A stretch of DNA of 64,000 nucleotides, from the NCBI RefSeq assembly GCF_003205195.1, contig NZ_QJRY01000002.1:186001-250000 (forward strand). Reading direction: 5' to 3'. Both the position numbers and the translations under genes were made by a program. Under the pieces are notes generated by a model. It saw nothing but the letters and a program-made list of their open reading frames with translations. It searched no databases and was not told where the DNA came from. Position 1 is the stretch's first letter, and each line of letters begins with the position of its first letter. Positions 44,727-53,776 of this stretch are shown here, in pieces. The stretch comes from Peteryoungia wuzhouensis. Its GTDB lineage: Bacteria > Pseudomonadota > Alphaproteobacteria > Rhizobiales > Rhizobiaceae.

Positions 44727-45988
44727 GGCCTCATCCCTCCGGAATTCATCAGGCGGCGCGGATCGCAATCCCGGTCCAGCGGCGCGGACAGCGATTTCAC
44801 GAGATCGCCGAGCGCATTCAGATTGTGCACCGACCGCAGTTCGTCAACATGCGGCAGCATGGCCCGCACGCCACGCGCCCGCGCCTCGAAGCCGGCAAAA
44901 CGCAGGAGCGGGTTGAGCCAGACGAGGCGCCGGCAGGACCGGTGCAGCCGGTCCGTCTCCATAGCCAGCAGATTTACGTCATCCCGCTCCAGGCCGTCGG
45001 TGATCAGAAGCACGATTGCGCCCTGCCCCAGCACGCGCCGTCCCCATTGACGGTTGAACAGACGAAGCGTCTCTCCGATCCGCGTGCCGCCAGACCAGTC
45101 GGCAACGGCAGCACTGCATTGCGCGATGGCTTCATCCGGGTCGCGGTTGCGCAGTTGCCGGGTAACATTGGTGAGCCGGGTGCCGAACAGGAAGGTATGC
45201 ACCCGCCGCCGCCTCTCGGTCAGCACATGCAGGAAATGCAGGAAGATCCGGGTGTATTGGCTCATCGAGCCGGAGATATCGGCCAGCACCACCAGCGGCG
45301 GTGGCCGCTCCCGATGCGTGCGGAAGCGCGGCAGCATCAAATCGCCACCGGAGCGCAAGGACTGCCGCATGGTGGCGCGAGCATCAAACATGCGGCCCCG
45401 GTTGGACGGGCGGTAACGGCGGGTCTTCACCGCATCATCGGGCATGACAAGCCGCTCAATGGCGCGCCGTGCCTCGGCAAGTTCGGCCGCCGTCATCTGG
45501 CCGAAATCGAGCCGGCGAAACACATCCTGACCGGAAACCGTGAGCCGGGCATCGATCTCGACATCCGGTTCGTCCCGCGGCGGTGCCTGCCGGTTCTTTT
45601 CGGCAAACAACGCGTCGCTCACGCGTGCGCCACCGGCCTTTGGCTTCTGCCGCTCGCCGATCGCCGCCACCGGCGACATCAGCGCGATCATCTTGCCGAT
45701 CAGGTCCCGCGAGCGCCAGAAGACGGCAAAGGCTTCATCGAAAACCGGCTGATCCTCGTGCCGCTTGACGAAGATGGCAGACAAAGCGGCGTGAAATTCG
45801 ATACGTGACCCGATGCCGATCGCATCCACGGCTGCAATCGCGTCGATCACGGCACCGGGTCCGGGTTTCAGCCCGGCCTTGCGCAGCACCCGGGCAAAAT
45901 GCACGATGTTGTCTGCAAGTTTTCCGTCACCCGCGACCGGTGGCGGAACGATGATGCCGTCCTGTGCATGGACGCCCTCCATGCTCAC
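44723..45988 (-). CDS. CoxE-like VWA-domain protein
   Basis: A 421-residue soluble protein with a C-terminal von Willebrand A domain whose metal-ion site is VLADISGSMSQYTR, with later T and D residues in DWSGGTRIGE and LLITDGLERDD. CoxE works with the MoxR-type ATPase CoxD to build the CuSMoO2 centre of CO dehydrogenase, and related pairs serve other Mo hydroxylases. I take the GTG at 45988 because it overlaps the MoxR stop in a GTGA; an ATG at 45982 is possible and neither has a clear ribosome site. Confidence 0.9.
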   Translation of the reverse strand: MSMEGVHAQDGIIVPPPVAGDGKLADNIVHFARVLRKAGLKPGPGAVIDAIAAVDAIGIGSRIEFHAALSAIFVKRHEDQPVFDEAFAVFWRSRDLIGKMIALMSPVAAIGERQKPKAGGARVSDALFAEKNRQAPPRDEPDVEIDARLTVSGQDVFRRLDFGQMTAAELAEARRAIERLVMPDDAVKTRRYRPSNRGRMFDARATMRQSLRSGGDLMLPRFRTHRERPPPLVVLADISGSMSQYTRIFLHFLHVLTERRRRVHTFLFGTRLTNVTRQLRNRDPDEAIAQCSAAVADWSGGTRIGETLRLFNRQWGRRVLGQGAIVLLITDGLERDDVNLLAMETDRLHRSCRRLVWLNPLLRFAGFEARARGVRAMLPHVDELRSVHNLNALGDLVKSLSAPLDRDCDPRRLMNSGGMRP

Positions 45989-46917
45989 ACCGCCGCCGCA
46001 AGCAGCTCGGCCTTGACCTCGGAGAGAAGCGCCTGGCCCTCGCTGCCCTGGATGCGCGCTATGTCTTCCTGGTATTTCAAGAGCGTGCCGAGCGTGTCGG
46101 CAATCGTCTCGGGATCGAGTGCCAGCCGGTCGAGTTCGGTCAGCGCCGTCGCCCAGTCGATCGTCTCGGCAATGCCGGGGCTCTTGAACAGGTCCACGGT
46201 CCGCAGCTTCTGCACATACCCGACGATCTGGCGCGACAGCTGCACATCACAGCCTGGCACCTTGCGGCGGATGATCGCCAGTTCCTCGGCAGCGGCCGGA
46301 TAATCGACCCAGTGATAGAGGCAACGGCGCTTCAGCGCGTCATGCACCTCGCGGGTGCGGTTCGACGTGACGATGACGATGGGAGGCTCTGCCGCCTTCA
46401 CCGTGCCGAATTCGGGAATGGTCACCTGGAAATCCGAGAGCACTTCGAGGAGGAAAGCCTCGAAAGCCTCGTCGGTGCGGTCCAGCTCATCAATCAGAAA
46501 GACCGGGGCGCGACCGGACTGCCCGTCCAGCGCCTGCAAGACCGGCCGGCGGATCAGGTAACGTTCGGAAAAGATGTCGCTTTCCAGCCGCGACCGATCG
46601 GACATGCCCGAGGCCTCCGCCATGCGGATTTCCAGCATCTGGGCGGGGTAGTTCCACTCGTAAACGGCGGATGCGACGTCAAGGCCTTCATAACATTGCA
46701 GGCGAATGAGGGGCCGGTCCAGCGCCTTGGCCAAGACCTTCGCAACCTCGGTCTTGCCGACGCCGGCCTCCCCTTCGAGGAACAGCGGCCGCTTCATCCT
46801 GAGTGCGAGAAACAGCACCGTGGCGAGTGGCCGGCCGGCCAGATAATCCTCATCCGCGAGCAGATCGATGACGGCATCGATCGTCTGCGGCAGTCCCGTA
46901 TCCGCGCGTTCTGCCAT
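45985..46917 (-). CDS. MoxR/CoxD-type AAA+ ATPase
   Basis: A 310-residue AAA+ chaperone-like ATPase. Walker A is GEAGVGKTEVAK (about residue 38) and Walker B is VFLIDELDRTDEAF, followed by TSNRTREVHDALKRRCLYHWVDYP, the MoxR sensor 1/arginine region. It partners the VWA protein encoded downstream and remodels a client enzyme during cofactor insertion. The ATG at 46917 follows AGGAGGAGAC. It is the second gene of the maturation operon, 24 bp after the flavin reductase. Confidence 0.92.
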   Translation of the reverse strand: MAERADTGLPQTIDAVIDLLADEDYLAGRPLATVLFLALRMKRPLFLEGEAGVGKTEVAKVLAKALDRPLIRLQCYEGLDVASAVYEWNYPAQMLEIRMAEASGMSDRSRLESDIFSERYLIRRPVLQALDGQSGRAPVFLIDELDRTDEAFEAFLLEVLSDFQVTIPEFGTVKAAEPPIVIVTSNRTREVHDALKRRCLYHWVDYPAAAEELAIIRRKVPGCDVQLSRQIVGYVQKLRTVDLFKSPGIAETIDWATALTELDRLALDPETIADTLGTLLKYQEDIARIQGSEGQALLSEVKAELLAAAV

Positions 46918-46941
46918 GTCTCCTCCTCTTGTGGGAAAAGC

Positions 46942-47454
46942 TTACAGCGTGCGAAAGCCCCGGTCCAGATAGATGAGAGCGGGCTGTTTCGGACCCATAT
47001 GCAGGGCCAGCACCTCGCCGAACAACACGGTATGGGTTGCCGTCACCTTGCGATCGACCACCCGGCAGTCGAAAGCGGCAAGCGCGTCGTCGAGCACAGG
47101 CGCACCCGTTTCGAGGGTCCGCCAGGTTCCGAGTGCAAAACGCTCTTCCGCCGAGAGCTTGCCAAAACCCGCAAAGGCACCGGCCAGCGCCTCATGATGG
47201 GCGGCGAGCGAGTTGAGCGCGAAGAAACCGCTTTCGAACAAGACATCATTGCTGAGATTGCTGTTGTTCAGGCACACGAGCACGGTCGGCGGATTGTCGG
47301 AGACGGAGCATGCAGCGGTGATCGTCACCCCACGCCGCACGCCCTTGTGCTCGGATGTCACGACCTGCACATGGCCGGCATAATGGCTCATCGCCTCGCG
47401 ATAGGAGACCGGATCCAGACCTTCACGACTCAAATGCTGTCTCCCTGCATGCAT
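46942..47454 (-). CDS. Flavin reductase-like FMN-binding protein
   Basis: A 170-residue protein with the split-barrel flavin reductase fold (SHYAGHVQVVTSEHKGVRRGVTITAACSVSDNPPTVLVCLN), as in HpaC/RutF-type NAD(P)H:FMN reductases that supply reduced flavin to a partner. It is first in the operon with moxR-coxE-xdhC, so it may provide reducing power to the molybdenum enzyme system or to an unrelated monooxygenase elsewhere. The ATG at 47454 is supported by AAGTGGGA; starts at 47484 and an internal one are possible. Confidence 0.85.
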   Translation of the reverse strand: MHAGRQHLSREGLDPVSYREAMSHYAGHVQVVTSEHKGVRRGVTITAACSVSDNPPTVLVCLNNSNLSNDVLFESGFFALNSLAAHHEALAGAFAGFGKLSAEERFALGTWRTLETGAPVLDDALAAFDCRVVDRKVTATHTVLFGEVLALHMGPKQPALIYLDRGFRTL

Positions 47455-47608
47455 TCCCACTTCGATGGCGAATATGGACGCCAAGCCTTACCTTTTCCAC
47501 AACAGCGCCAAGGTTTTTCAAGACCGCCTGCTCATCGGCCGGAAAGCCAGCATTTCCAATTGCCTAAGCTTTCGGTTAGGATGCCGCCAAGCAATGTGGG
47601 ACCTGCCA

Positions 47609-48685
47609 ATGAAACGACTTTTGCTGACCGGCGCCATGACTGCCATAGCGCTCGCGCCGGCGTTTGCCGAGCCGCTGACACTGGCTGTCGTCGCCCCCAA
47701 GAGCGGCCTCTTTGACGTGCTCGGCGAGCAGGTGCGTCAGGGCGCCCACCTGGCGGCCGACCGGCTGTCAATCGCGCTGGTCGAGATCGAGGAAAGCTGC
47801 ACGGAAGGCAGCGGGCCAAAAATTGCCGAACAGATCCGCGCGGCCGGCGCCAAGGCGGCGATCGGCTTCCTCTGCAGCGAGAGCCTGGTCGGCGGGCTGC
47901 CGCAGCTGGCAGAGGCTGGCATTCCGGCCATCACGCTTTCGGTTCGCTGGAAGGGCCTGATGGAAGATTCGGCCAAGGAGAGCTGGCCCTTCTTCCGCCT
48001 TGCCCCAGATAGCGATGCAGAGGCAAAGAAGCTCTCCGAAATCATCCTGCGCGACTGGGCGGGCGACGCCGTGGCCCTCCTGGATGACGGGACCATTCGC
48101 GGTCGAGAGCTGGCGGATGCCGTCCGCGCAAGCCTTGAGGAAAGCGGCCTGAAACCCGTCTTCACCGACACCTTCCGGCCGGGCCAGGAGCAGCAGCTCA
48201 CCCTCGTGCGCCGACTTAAGAAGACCGGCGCATCCCGTGTCTTCATCGGTGGTGACCGCAACGATGTCGCCGTGATCGCCCGCGATGCGAAGACCGAAAA
48301 GCTGGCGCTGACCATCCTGGGTGGCGACGCCATGCGCGCTGCCAATGAACCGGTGCCGCTGGAAGATGGCGTGCTGGCCGTGGGTCTGGACGAGACACCG
48401 CAAGGCCCCTCCGCAGAGGCGTTGGCGGCAGAACTGACCGAGAAAAAGATCTCGGCAGAAGGTTATGTTCTGCCAGCCCATGCGGCTGTGACGATCCTGG
48501 CGGATGCTGCAGGCATTTCGTCGGCCATGGGAACGGCGCTGCCGGATGCGCTGGTCGGCACCCCCTTCGAGACGGCCTTGGGTCCCGTCACCTTTGGAGA
48601 AGATCACGAACTGAGCGAAAATCCCTATCGCCTGCTCGAATGGAAAGGCAACGCCTTCGTCGCCGTCCCGGACAAGACACAGTAG
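47609..48685 (+). CDS. Periplasmic binding protein, LivK-like, without transporter genes
   Basis: A 358-residue secreted protein with a signal peptide (about 1-20, MKRLLLTGAMTAIALAPAFA) and a type-1 periplasmic-binding fold (LAVVAPKSGLFDVLGEQVRQGAHLAAD). It resembles branched-chain amino acid or urea binding proteins, but no permease or ATPase genes are next to it. It may feed a distant transporter or act as a sensor. Two cysteines (SCTEG and FLCSES) fit a disulfide. The ATG at 47609 gives a clean signal peptide; the frame is open further back. Confidence 0.82.
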   Translation: MKRLLLTGAMTAIALAPAFAEPLTLAVVAPKSGLFDVLGEQVRQGAHLAADRLSIALVEIEESCTEGSGPKIAEQIRAAGAKAAIGFLCSESLVGGLPQLAEAGIPAITLSVRWKGLMEDSAKESWPFFRLAPDSDAEAKKLSEIILRDWAGDAVALLDDGTIRGRELADAVRASLEESGLKPVFTDTFRPGQEQQLTLVRRLKKTGASRVFIGGDRNDVAVIARDAKTEKLALTILGGDAMRAANEPVPLEDGVLAVGLDETPQGPSAEALAAELTEKKISAEGYVLPAHAAVTILADAAGISSAMGTALPDALVGTPFETALGPVTFGEDHELSENPYRLLEWKGNAFVAVPDKTQ

Positions 48686-48694
48686 GGCTTCAGC

Positions 48695-49459
48695 TCAGTC
48701 ACGGTAGGGCCAGAAGGCCTGCGTGAAGACACCGCCATCGACCCAGATGGTCTGACCGGTCACGAACGACGCCTGTTCGGAGCACAAGAACAGCACCGGC
48801 CCTGCGATGTCCTCCGGCGTGCCGACGCGGCGGAGTGGCGTGACGTCGCCCCAGGTCTTCGCATAATCAGGGGCTTCGGCCTGCGTCCGCGCCGTCTCGA
48901 TGGCGCCGGGCGCGATGCAGTTGACGCGGATGCCCTGCGGCCCCAGCTCAACGGCGGACACCTTGGTGAACTGCTCGATCCCGCCTTTCGACGCCGTGTA
49001 ATCGACGAGCTTCGGGAAGGCGAGCTTGTTGCAGCCGGAGCCGAGATTGACGATCGAACCGCCCTTGCCAGCGGCCACCATGCGCCGCGCTACACGCTGC
49101 GTGTTGAGGAAAGTGCCCTTGAGATTGGTGCTGATCACTGCATCCCAGCGTTCCTCGGACAACTCCAGCAGCGAAGCCCAGGTCTGGATCCCGGCATTGT
49201 TGACCAGCACATCCGGCGCCTGGCCTGCCCAGGCAATTGCCTCATCGAGAAACGCCTCGATGGCCTCGCTGCCCGCAACCTCGCACTCGCGGCCAAGAGC
49301 CCGGCCTCCGAGCGCCGCCGCTTCCGCCTCGACGGCAGCAGCGGCTTCCGCCTGGCCGATATGGGTGAAGGCGACGTCGTAACCGGAGGTGACGAAGGCC
49401 GAAACGAGGTGTCGGCCGATGCCCGAACTGCCGCCGGTGATGATCGCGAATTTGGCCAT
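48695..49459 (-). CDS. Short-chain dehydrogenase/reductase
   Basis: NAD(P)-dependent oxidoreductase of 254 residues. The classical SDR set is complete: TGGSSGIG (residues 8-15), NNAG, the catalytic serine in NLGSGCNKL, and YTASK. The C-terminus WVDGGVFTQAFWPYRD is typical of FabG-like and sugar dehydrogenases. The substrate is unknown. It converges on the LivK-like gene with 9 bp between; the 209-bp gap to rpe on its other side (49460-49668) shows no further gene. Confidence 0.9.
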   Translation of the reverse strand: MAKFAIITGGSSGIGRHLVSAFVTSGYDVAFTHIGQAEAAAAVEAEAAALGGRALGRECEVAGSEAIEAFLDEAIAWAGQAPDVLVNNAGIQTWASLLELSEERWDAVISTNLKGTFLNTQRVARRMVAAGKGGSIVNLGSGCNKLAFPKLVDYTASKGGIEQFTKVSAVELGPQGIRVNCIAPGAIETARTQAEAPDYAKTWGDVTPLRRVGTPEDIAGPVLFLCSEQASFVTGQTIWVDGGVFTQAFWPYRD

Positions 49460-49668
49460 GTTGTCCTCCCAGACCGAGATCTTTATCCGGTCGAGGGATG
49501 GACGCCCGACACCGGCGCGTCAAGCCCGGATGCATCTCATTCCAAGGCATGGTTGCCGCACACCATCGCGGGTGCTATGCGGACCGGAAATGACTGCCAT
49601 GATCCCGCATGGACCCGGCACCGGATCGCGCCGGCCACCCATGCGACTGCGCTGCCGAGGAACACGCC

Positions 49669-50346
49669 ATGACACGCCCCCTGCTGATTTCGCCCTCCAT
49701 TCTCGCTGCCGACTTCTCGCGCCTCGGCCAGGAAGTCTCCGATGTCGTCGAGGCGGGCGCCGAATGGGTTCACCTGGATGTCATGGACGGCCATTTCGTG
49801 CCGAACATCTCCTTCGGCCCGGCCGTCATCAAGGCGCTGCGCCCCCATACCAAGGCCGTCTTCGACTGCCATCTGATGATCGCACCGGCCGATCCCTATC
49901 TGGCGGCCTTTGCCGATGCCGGCTGCGACATCATCACGGTTCATGCCGAAGCGGGGCCGCACCTGCACCGCTCGCTGCAGACCATTCGTTCACTCGGCAA
50001 GAAGGCGGGCGTCTCGCTCAATCCGGCAACCCCGCTTTCGGTCATCGAACACGTGATGGATGATCTCGACCTGATCCTGATCATGAGCGTCAATCCCGGC
50101 TTCGGCGGCCAGAAATACATCCCCGCCATGACCGACAAGATCGCCAAGGCGCACGCTCTGATCGGCAACCGCCCGATCGATCTTGAAGTCGATGGCGGCG
50201 TGACCGCCGACAACGCCGCCGAGATTGCGAAAGCCGGGGCCAATGCTCTGGTCGCAGGCTCCGCGATCTTCAAGGGCAATGGCGTGGATGACTACCGCAA
50301 GACGGTGGCCACCCTGCGCAAGGCGGCCGAGGGAGGACGCGGGTGA
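49669..50346 (+). CDS. rpe: Ribulose-phosphate 3-epimerase
   Basis: Cytosolic pentose-phosphate and Calvin-type enzyme of 225 residues that interconverts ribulose 5-phosphate and xylulose 5-phosphate. The TIM-barrel active-site parts are all visible: SPSILAADFSRL, VMDGHFVPNISFGP (catalytic Asp/His), FDCHLM, MSVNPGFGGQKYIP and DGGVTADNA. The ATG at 49669 has GAGGA upstream. It overlaps the DUF2259 gene by 4 bp (GTGA), so a metabolic gene heads an operon with two envelope genes. Confidence 0.96.
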   Translation: MTRPLLISPSILAADFSRLGQEVSDVVEAGAEWVHLDVMDGHFVPNISFGPAVIKALRPHTKAVFDCHLMIAPADPYLAAFADAGCDIITVHAEAGPHLHRSLQTIRSLGKKAGVSLNPATPLSVIEHVMDDLDLILIMSVNPGFGGQKYIPAMTDKIAKAHALIGNRPIDLEVDGGVTADNAAEIAKAGANALVAGSAIFKGNGVDDYRKTVATLRKAAEGGRG

Positions 50347-51062
50347 AGTCACCGCTTCCGACCATCGCGATCCTGCTGCTCACGGCTCTTGCCGCGAACG
50401 CCGGAGACGTGGCGGAGATGCGGCCGCTGGGTTTTTCCCCCGACGGCAAATACTTCGCCTTCGAACAATTCGGCGAACAGGACGGCTCGGGCTTTCCCTA
50501 TGCGGAAATCCAGGTGATCGACACCGAGACGGACAGCTATGTCGAGGGCACGCCGATCAAGGTCCTCATCCGACAGGAAGAGGCATCGATCGGTGAGGCG
50601 CGGCGCGAAAGCCTGAACCAGGCCAAGGCGCTGCTCGACGCGCGAAAAATCGGGGATGATCCCGGCCATCTCGTCGCCTTCGCACCCATCGGCGAATTGA
50701 CGGAAAAGCTGCACGACCTGCGCTATCAGGCCTTTCCGAGCTTCTACGTCTCAGACGGCATTTACCGGCTGTCTCTGCAGGAATTCGATGCCGAGGGCGA
50801 GGACCTCTGCCGCAGCATGAACACACCTGTGCGCGGCTTTGCCCTCTCCGTTGCGGACGACGCCAAGCCCGAAACGAAGCGCGAGGTTTACAGGGACCGG
50901 AATGTGCCGAAGAGCCGTCACTGCCCGAGCGCCTATGCGATCGGCGGTGTGGTGACAGCCGGCCTGGGATCGACAGCCCCGCACATGGTCATGGTCCAGG
51001 TGGCGTCGCTCGGCTTCGAAGGCAGCGATCTGCGCTGGCTTGCCGTTCCGGTGAAGCCGTGA
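50343..51062 (+). CDS. DUF2259 secreted protein
   Basis: A 239-residue predicted periplasmic protein with a signal peptide (about 1-20, MKSPLPTIAILLLTALAANA) followed by MRPLGFSPDGKYFAFEQFG, the DUF2259 start. Two cysteines (DLCRS and RHCPS) could pair. No biochemical role is known to me; the start region resembles a propeller blade. The GTG at 50343 overlaps the rpe stop (GTGA), and its own stop overlaps the next GTG in the same way. Confidence 0.85.
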   Translation: MKSPLPTIAILLLTALAANAGDVAEMRPLGFSPDGKYFAFEQFGEQDGSGFPYAEIQVIDTETDSYVEGTPIKVLIRQEEASIGEARRESLNQAKALLDARKIGDDPGHLVAFAPIGELTEKLHDLRYQAFPSFYVSDGIYRLSLQEFDAEGEDLCRSMNTPVRGFALSVADDAKPETKREVYRDRNVPKSRHCPSAYAIGGVVTAGLGSTAPHMVMVQVASLGFEGSDLRWLAVPVKP

Positions 51063-51541
51063 TCAGGCGCGCCCGGCTGCCCTCGATGCAGCTTTGGAGC
51101 GTGGGCGCCTTGGCCTGGGGGCTCGCCATGGCCTTGAGTTTCCTTCTGTCGATCCATGTCTTCGGTCGAGCAACTGGCAGCCATGATATTGGCCTCACCG
51201 CCATCTATGCTGCGGGCGGGGTAATTGGATGGCTCGTCGCCCTTCCTCTGGTCTGCTTCAGCGGGGACGGCAGGAGATCCGCAAAAATCTTTGCCGCCTG
51301 GTTCCTCTTGCTCGGCCTTGCCACAATCGGGGCAACCGCCGGGCTTTTTGCCCTGCAATACCGCATGTTCTATGCCCATTGGCACGCGCCCTTCCCTTCA
51401 CGCATCTGGGTTTACCAGTTTGTCTTTACCTCCGCTTCGGCGCTCTACCAGTTCGCCGTTCTCGGCCTCAGACACTTCCTGCCCACGGCCTTCCTGATTT
51501 TGCTGGTGCTTGCCATCCTCATGGCCCGCCGCAACCGTTGA
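51059..51541 (+). CDS. Small four-helix membrane protein of unknown function
   Basis: A 160-residue hydrophobic protein with four likely membrane helices (about residues 10-35, 45-65, 75-98 and 135-157). I recognise no family. The GTG start overlaps the DUF2259 stop by 4 bp, so it is third in rpe-DUF2259-this gene. The tight GTGA coupling suggests the two envelope proteins work together. The next gene, purB, begins 62 bp later and probably has its own promoter. Confidence 0.75.
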   Translation: MIRRARLPSMQLWSVGALAWGLAMALSFLLSIHVFGRATGSHDIGLTAIYAAGGVIGWLVALPLVCFSGDGRRSAKIFAAWFLLLGLATIGATAGLFALQYRMFYAHWHAPFPSRIWVYQFVFTSASALYQFAVLGLRHFLPTAFLILLVLAILMARRNR

Positions 51542-51603
51542 GCTTATCGGCTCACTTTGCTAAGGGGGGGCCAGAATTTCAGATCCAACGAAAGACGAGC
51601 CCG

Positions 51604-52905
51604 ATGATCCCGCGTTACTCCCGGCCGGAAATGGTCGCCATCTGGTCCCCCGAAACCAAGTTCCGCATCTGGTTCGAAATCGAAGCCCATGCTTGCGACG
51701 CACTCGCCGAACTCGGCGTCATCCCGAAAGAGTCGGCCCGGATGATCTGGGAAAAGGGTGGCGCGGCCGAATTCGACGTGGCCCGCATCGACGAGATCGA
51801 GGCCGTCACCAAGCATGATGTCATCGCCTTCCTCACCCATCTTGCCGAATTCATCGGCCCGGACTCGCGCTTCGTCCATCAGGGCATGACCTCGTCCGAC
51901 GTGCTGGACACGACGCTCAACATCCAGCTGGTGCGCGCCGCCGACATCCTGCTCGCCGGCGTCGACCGCGTGCTGGCAGCGCTCAAAACCCGCGCCTTTG
52001 AACACAAGGACACGGTCCGCATCGGCCGCAGCCACGGCATTCATGCCGAGCCGACGACCATGGGCCTGACCTTTGCCCGCTTCTATGCCGAGATGGCCCG
52101 CAATCGGACGCGCCTCGTCAATGCCCGCGCCGAGATCGCCACCGGCGCGATCTCCGGGGCCGTCGGCACCTTCGCCAATATCGACCCGCGCGTCGAAGAG
52201 CATGTCTGCGAAAAGCTCGGCCTCGTCGCCGAGCCGATCTCGACCCAGGTCATCCCGCGCGACCGCCATGCGATGTTCTTCGCGACGCTTGGCGTCATTG
52301 CCTCGTCGATCGAGAATGTCGCGATCGAGATCCGCCACATGCAGCGCACGGAAGTGCTGGAAGCCGAAGAATTCTTCTCGCCGGGCCAGAAGGGCTCGTC
52401 GGCCATGCCGCACAAGCGCAACCCGGTGCTGACCGAAAACCTCACCGGCCTTGCCCGTCTGGTGCGGATGTCGGTGACGCCGGCGCTGGAGAACGTAGCT
52501 CTCTGGCACGAGCGCGACATCAGCCATTCGAGCGTCGAGCGCGCCATCGGCCCTGATACCACGATCACGCTGGACTTTGCGCTGAACCGTCTGGCCGGCG
52601 TCGTCGAGAAGCTGGTGATCTACCCCGAGAACATGTTGAAGAACATGAACAAGTTCAAGGGCCTGGTCATGAGCCAGCGCGTGCTGCTGGCGCTGACGCA
52701 AGCCGGCGTGTCGCGTGAGGACAGCTACCGCCTCGTCCAGCGCAATGCCATGAAGGTCTGGGAAAAGGGCGCCGACTTCCTGGAAGAACTGCTTGGCGAC
52801 GCGGAAGTTCGCGCAGCACTCTCCGAAGAGGAGATCCGCGAAAAATTCGATCTCGGCTATCACACCAAGCACGTCGACACGATTTTTGCCCGCGTCTTCG
52901 GCTGA
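51604..52905 (+). CDS. purB: Adenylosuccinate lyase
   Basis: Purine enzyme of 433 residues acting twice: on SAICAR and on adenylosuccinate, releasing fumarate. It belongs to the fumarase/aspartase superfamily; the signature SSAMPHKRNP and the conserved TSSDVLDT and GRSHGIHAEPT segments are present. The start MIPRYSRPEMVAIW is the family norm, fixing the ATG at 51604. An intrinsic terminator follows at 52932. Other purine genes lie at 57908 onward on the same strand. Confidence 0.97.
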   Translation: MIPRYSRPEMVAIWSPETKFRIWFEIEAHACDALAELGVIPKESARMIWEKGGAAEFDVARIDEIEAVTKHDVIAFLTHLAEFIGPDSRFVHQGMTSSDVLDTTLNIQLVRAADILLAGVDRVLAALKTRAFEHKDTVRIGRSHGIHAEPTTMGLTFARFYAEMARNRTRLVNARAEIATGAISGAVGTFANIDPRVEEHVCEKLGLVAEPISTQVIPRDRHAMFFATLGVIASSIENVAIEIRHMQRTEVLEAEEFFSPGQKGSSAMPHKRNPVLTENLTGLARLVRMSVTPALENVALWHERDISHSSVERAIGPDTTITLDFALNRLAGVVEKLVIYPENMLKNMNKFKGLVMSQRVLLALTQAGVSREDSYRLVQRNAMKVWEKGADFLEELLGDAEVRAALSEEEIREKFDLGYHTKHVDTIFARVFG

Positions 52906-52931
52906 TTTCGGCCATCAGAGCTGAGAGAACC

Positions 52932-52960
52932 AAGGCCCGGCGGACATGCCGGGCCTTTTG
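52932..52960. terminator. Intrinsic terminator after purB, probably two-way
   Basis: A perfect 10-bp stem AAGGCCCGGC (52932-52941) / GCCGGGCCTT (52948-52957) with a 6-nt loop, followed by more T on the plus strand. It also serves the convergent DUF2189 gene, whose stop is 10 bp away. Confidence 0.88.
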
Positions 52961-52969
52961 CATTGACGA

Positions 52970-53776
52970 TCAAACGTGCGGCCGCGCAACCACCAGCTTG
53001 CGATAGAGATGCCAGGTGGCATGTCCGAGCACGGGCACGATGACGACCAGCCCGACCATCAGCGTCGCCATGCCGATGGCGAGCAGTCCGGCAACCAGCA
53101 GGCCCCAGACGGCGACCGGCACCGGATTGGCTAGGCTCGCACGGATCGAGGTGGAGACTGCAGTCACCGCACCGACATCCCTGTCCAAAAGCAGCGGGAA
53201 CGCAACGATGCTGACCACCAGCGCGACGAGCGCCAAGAGGAAACCGAGGCCGTTGCTCCAGATCAGGAAGGGAACGGCATTCGGGTGACCGAGGATGCCG
53301 GACATGAAGTTGAACACGCCGGGCGCCAGATTGTCGCTGACCATGGTGTCATAAAGACCCCGCGCCAGAAACAGCCAGACCATGAAGAGCAGAAGCAATC
53401 CGATGCTCATCATCAGCAGGGACGGCAGCGAAGGCGACTTGAGGATCGCCGGCACCTTGGACCAACTCGCGTCCTCACCGCGCTCGCGCCGCCGGCTGAT
53501 ATCCATCAGACCCAGCGCCAGAAGCGGCCCGAGCAGGGCAAAGCCCGTAAGCAGCGGATAGACCATTGGCAGCAATTCGGCACCGGCGCTCCAGGCGATC
53601 ATGATGGCACCGGCGATTGGATAGATCAGCGCCACGAAGGCATAATGCGACGGCTTCTCGCGGAAATCGGCATAACCCTCGCTCAGCGCATCAAACACGT
53701 CGGCCACCGAGATCCGGCGGATATCGGGTCGCTCCAGAAGTCCGGCGGGGCCGGTCAAGACATGAAAAGTCGACAT
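52970..53776 (-). CDS. DUF2189 integral membrane protein
   Basis: A 268-residue inner-membrane protein with about six helices. It has the DUF2189 opening RRISVADVFDALSEGYADFREKPSHYAFVALIYP and a later SWSKVPAILKSPSLP loop. Family members are described only as cytochrome c oxidase subunit I-like or unknown; nothing here shows function. The ATG at 53776 has GAGGAGGAG upstream. It converges on purB and is divergent from the hydrolase gene. Confidence 0.85.
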   Translation of the reverse strand: MSTFHVLTGPAGLLERPDIRRISVADVFDALSEGYADFREKPSHYAFVALIYPIAGAIMIAWSAGAELLPMVYPLLTGFALLGPLLALGLMDISRRRERGEDASWSKVPAILKSPSLPSLLMMSIGLLLLFMVWLFLARGLYDTMVSDNLAPGVFNFMSGILGHPNAVPFLIWSNGLGFLLALVALVVSIVAFPLLLDRDVGAVTAVSTSIRASLANPVPVAVWGLLVAGLLAIGMATLMVGLVVIVPVLGHATWHLYRKLVVARPHV

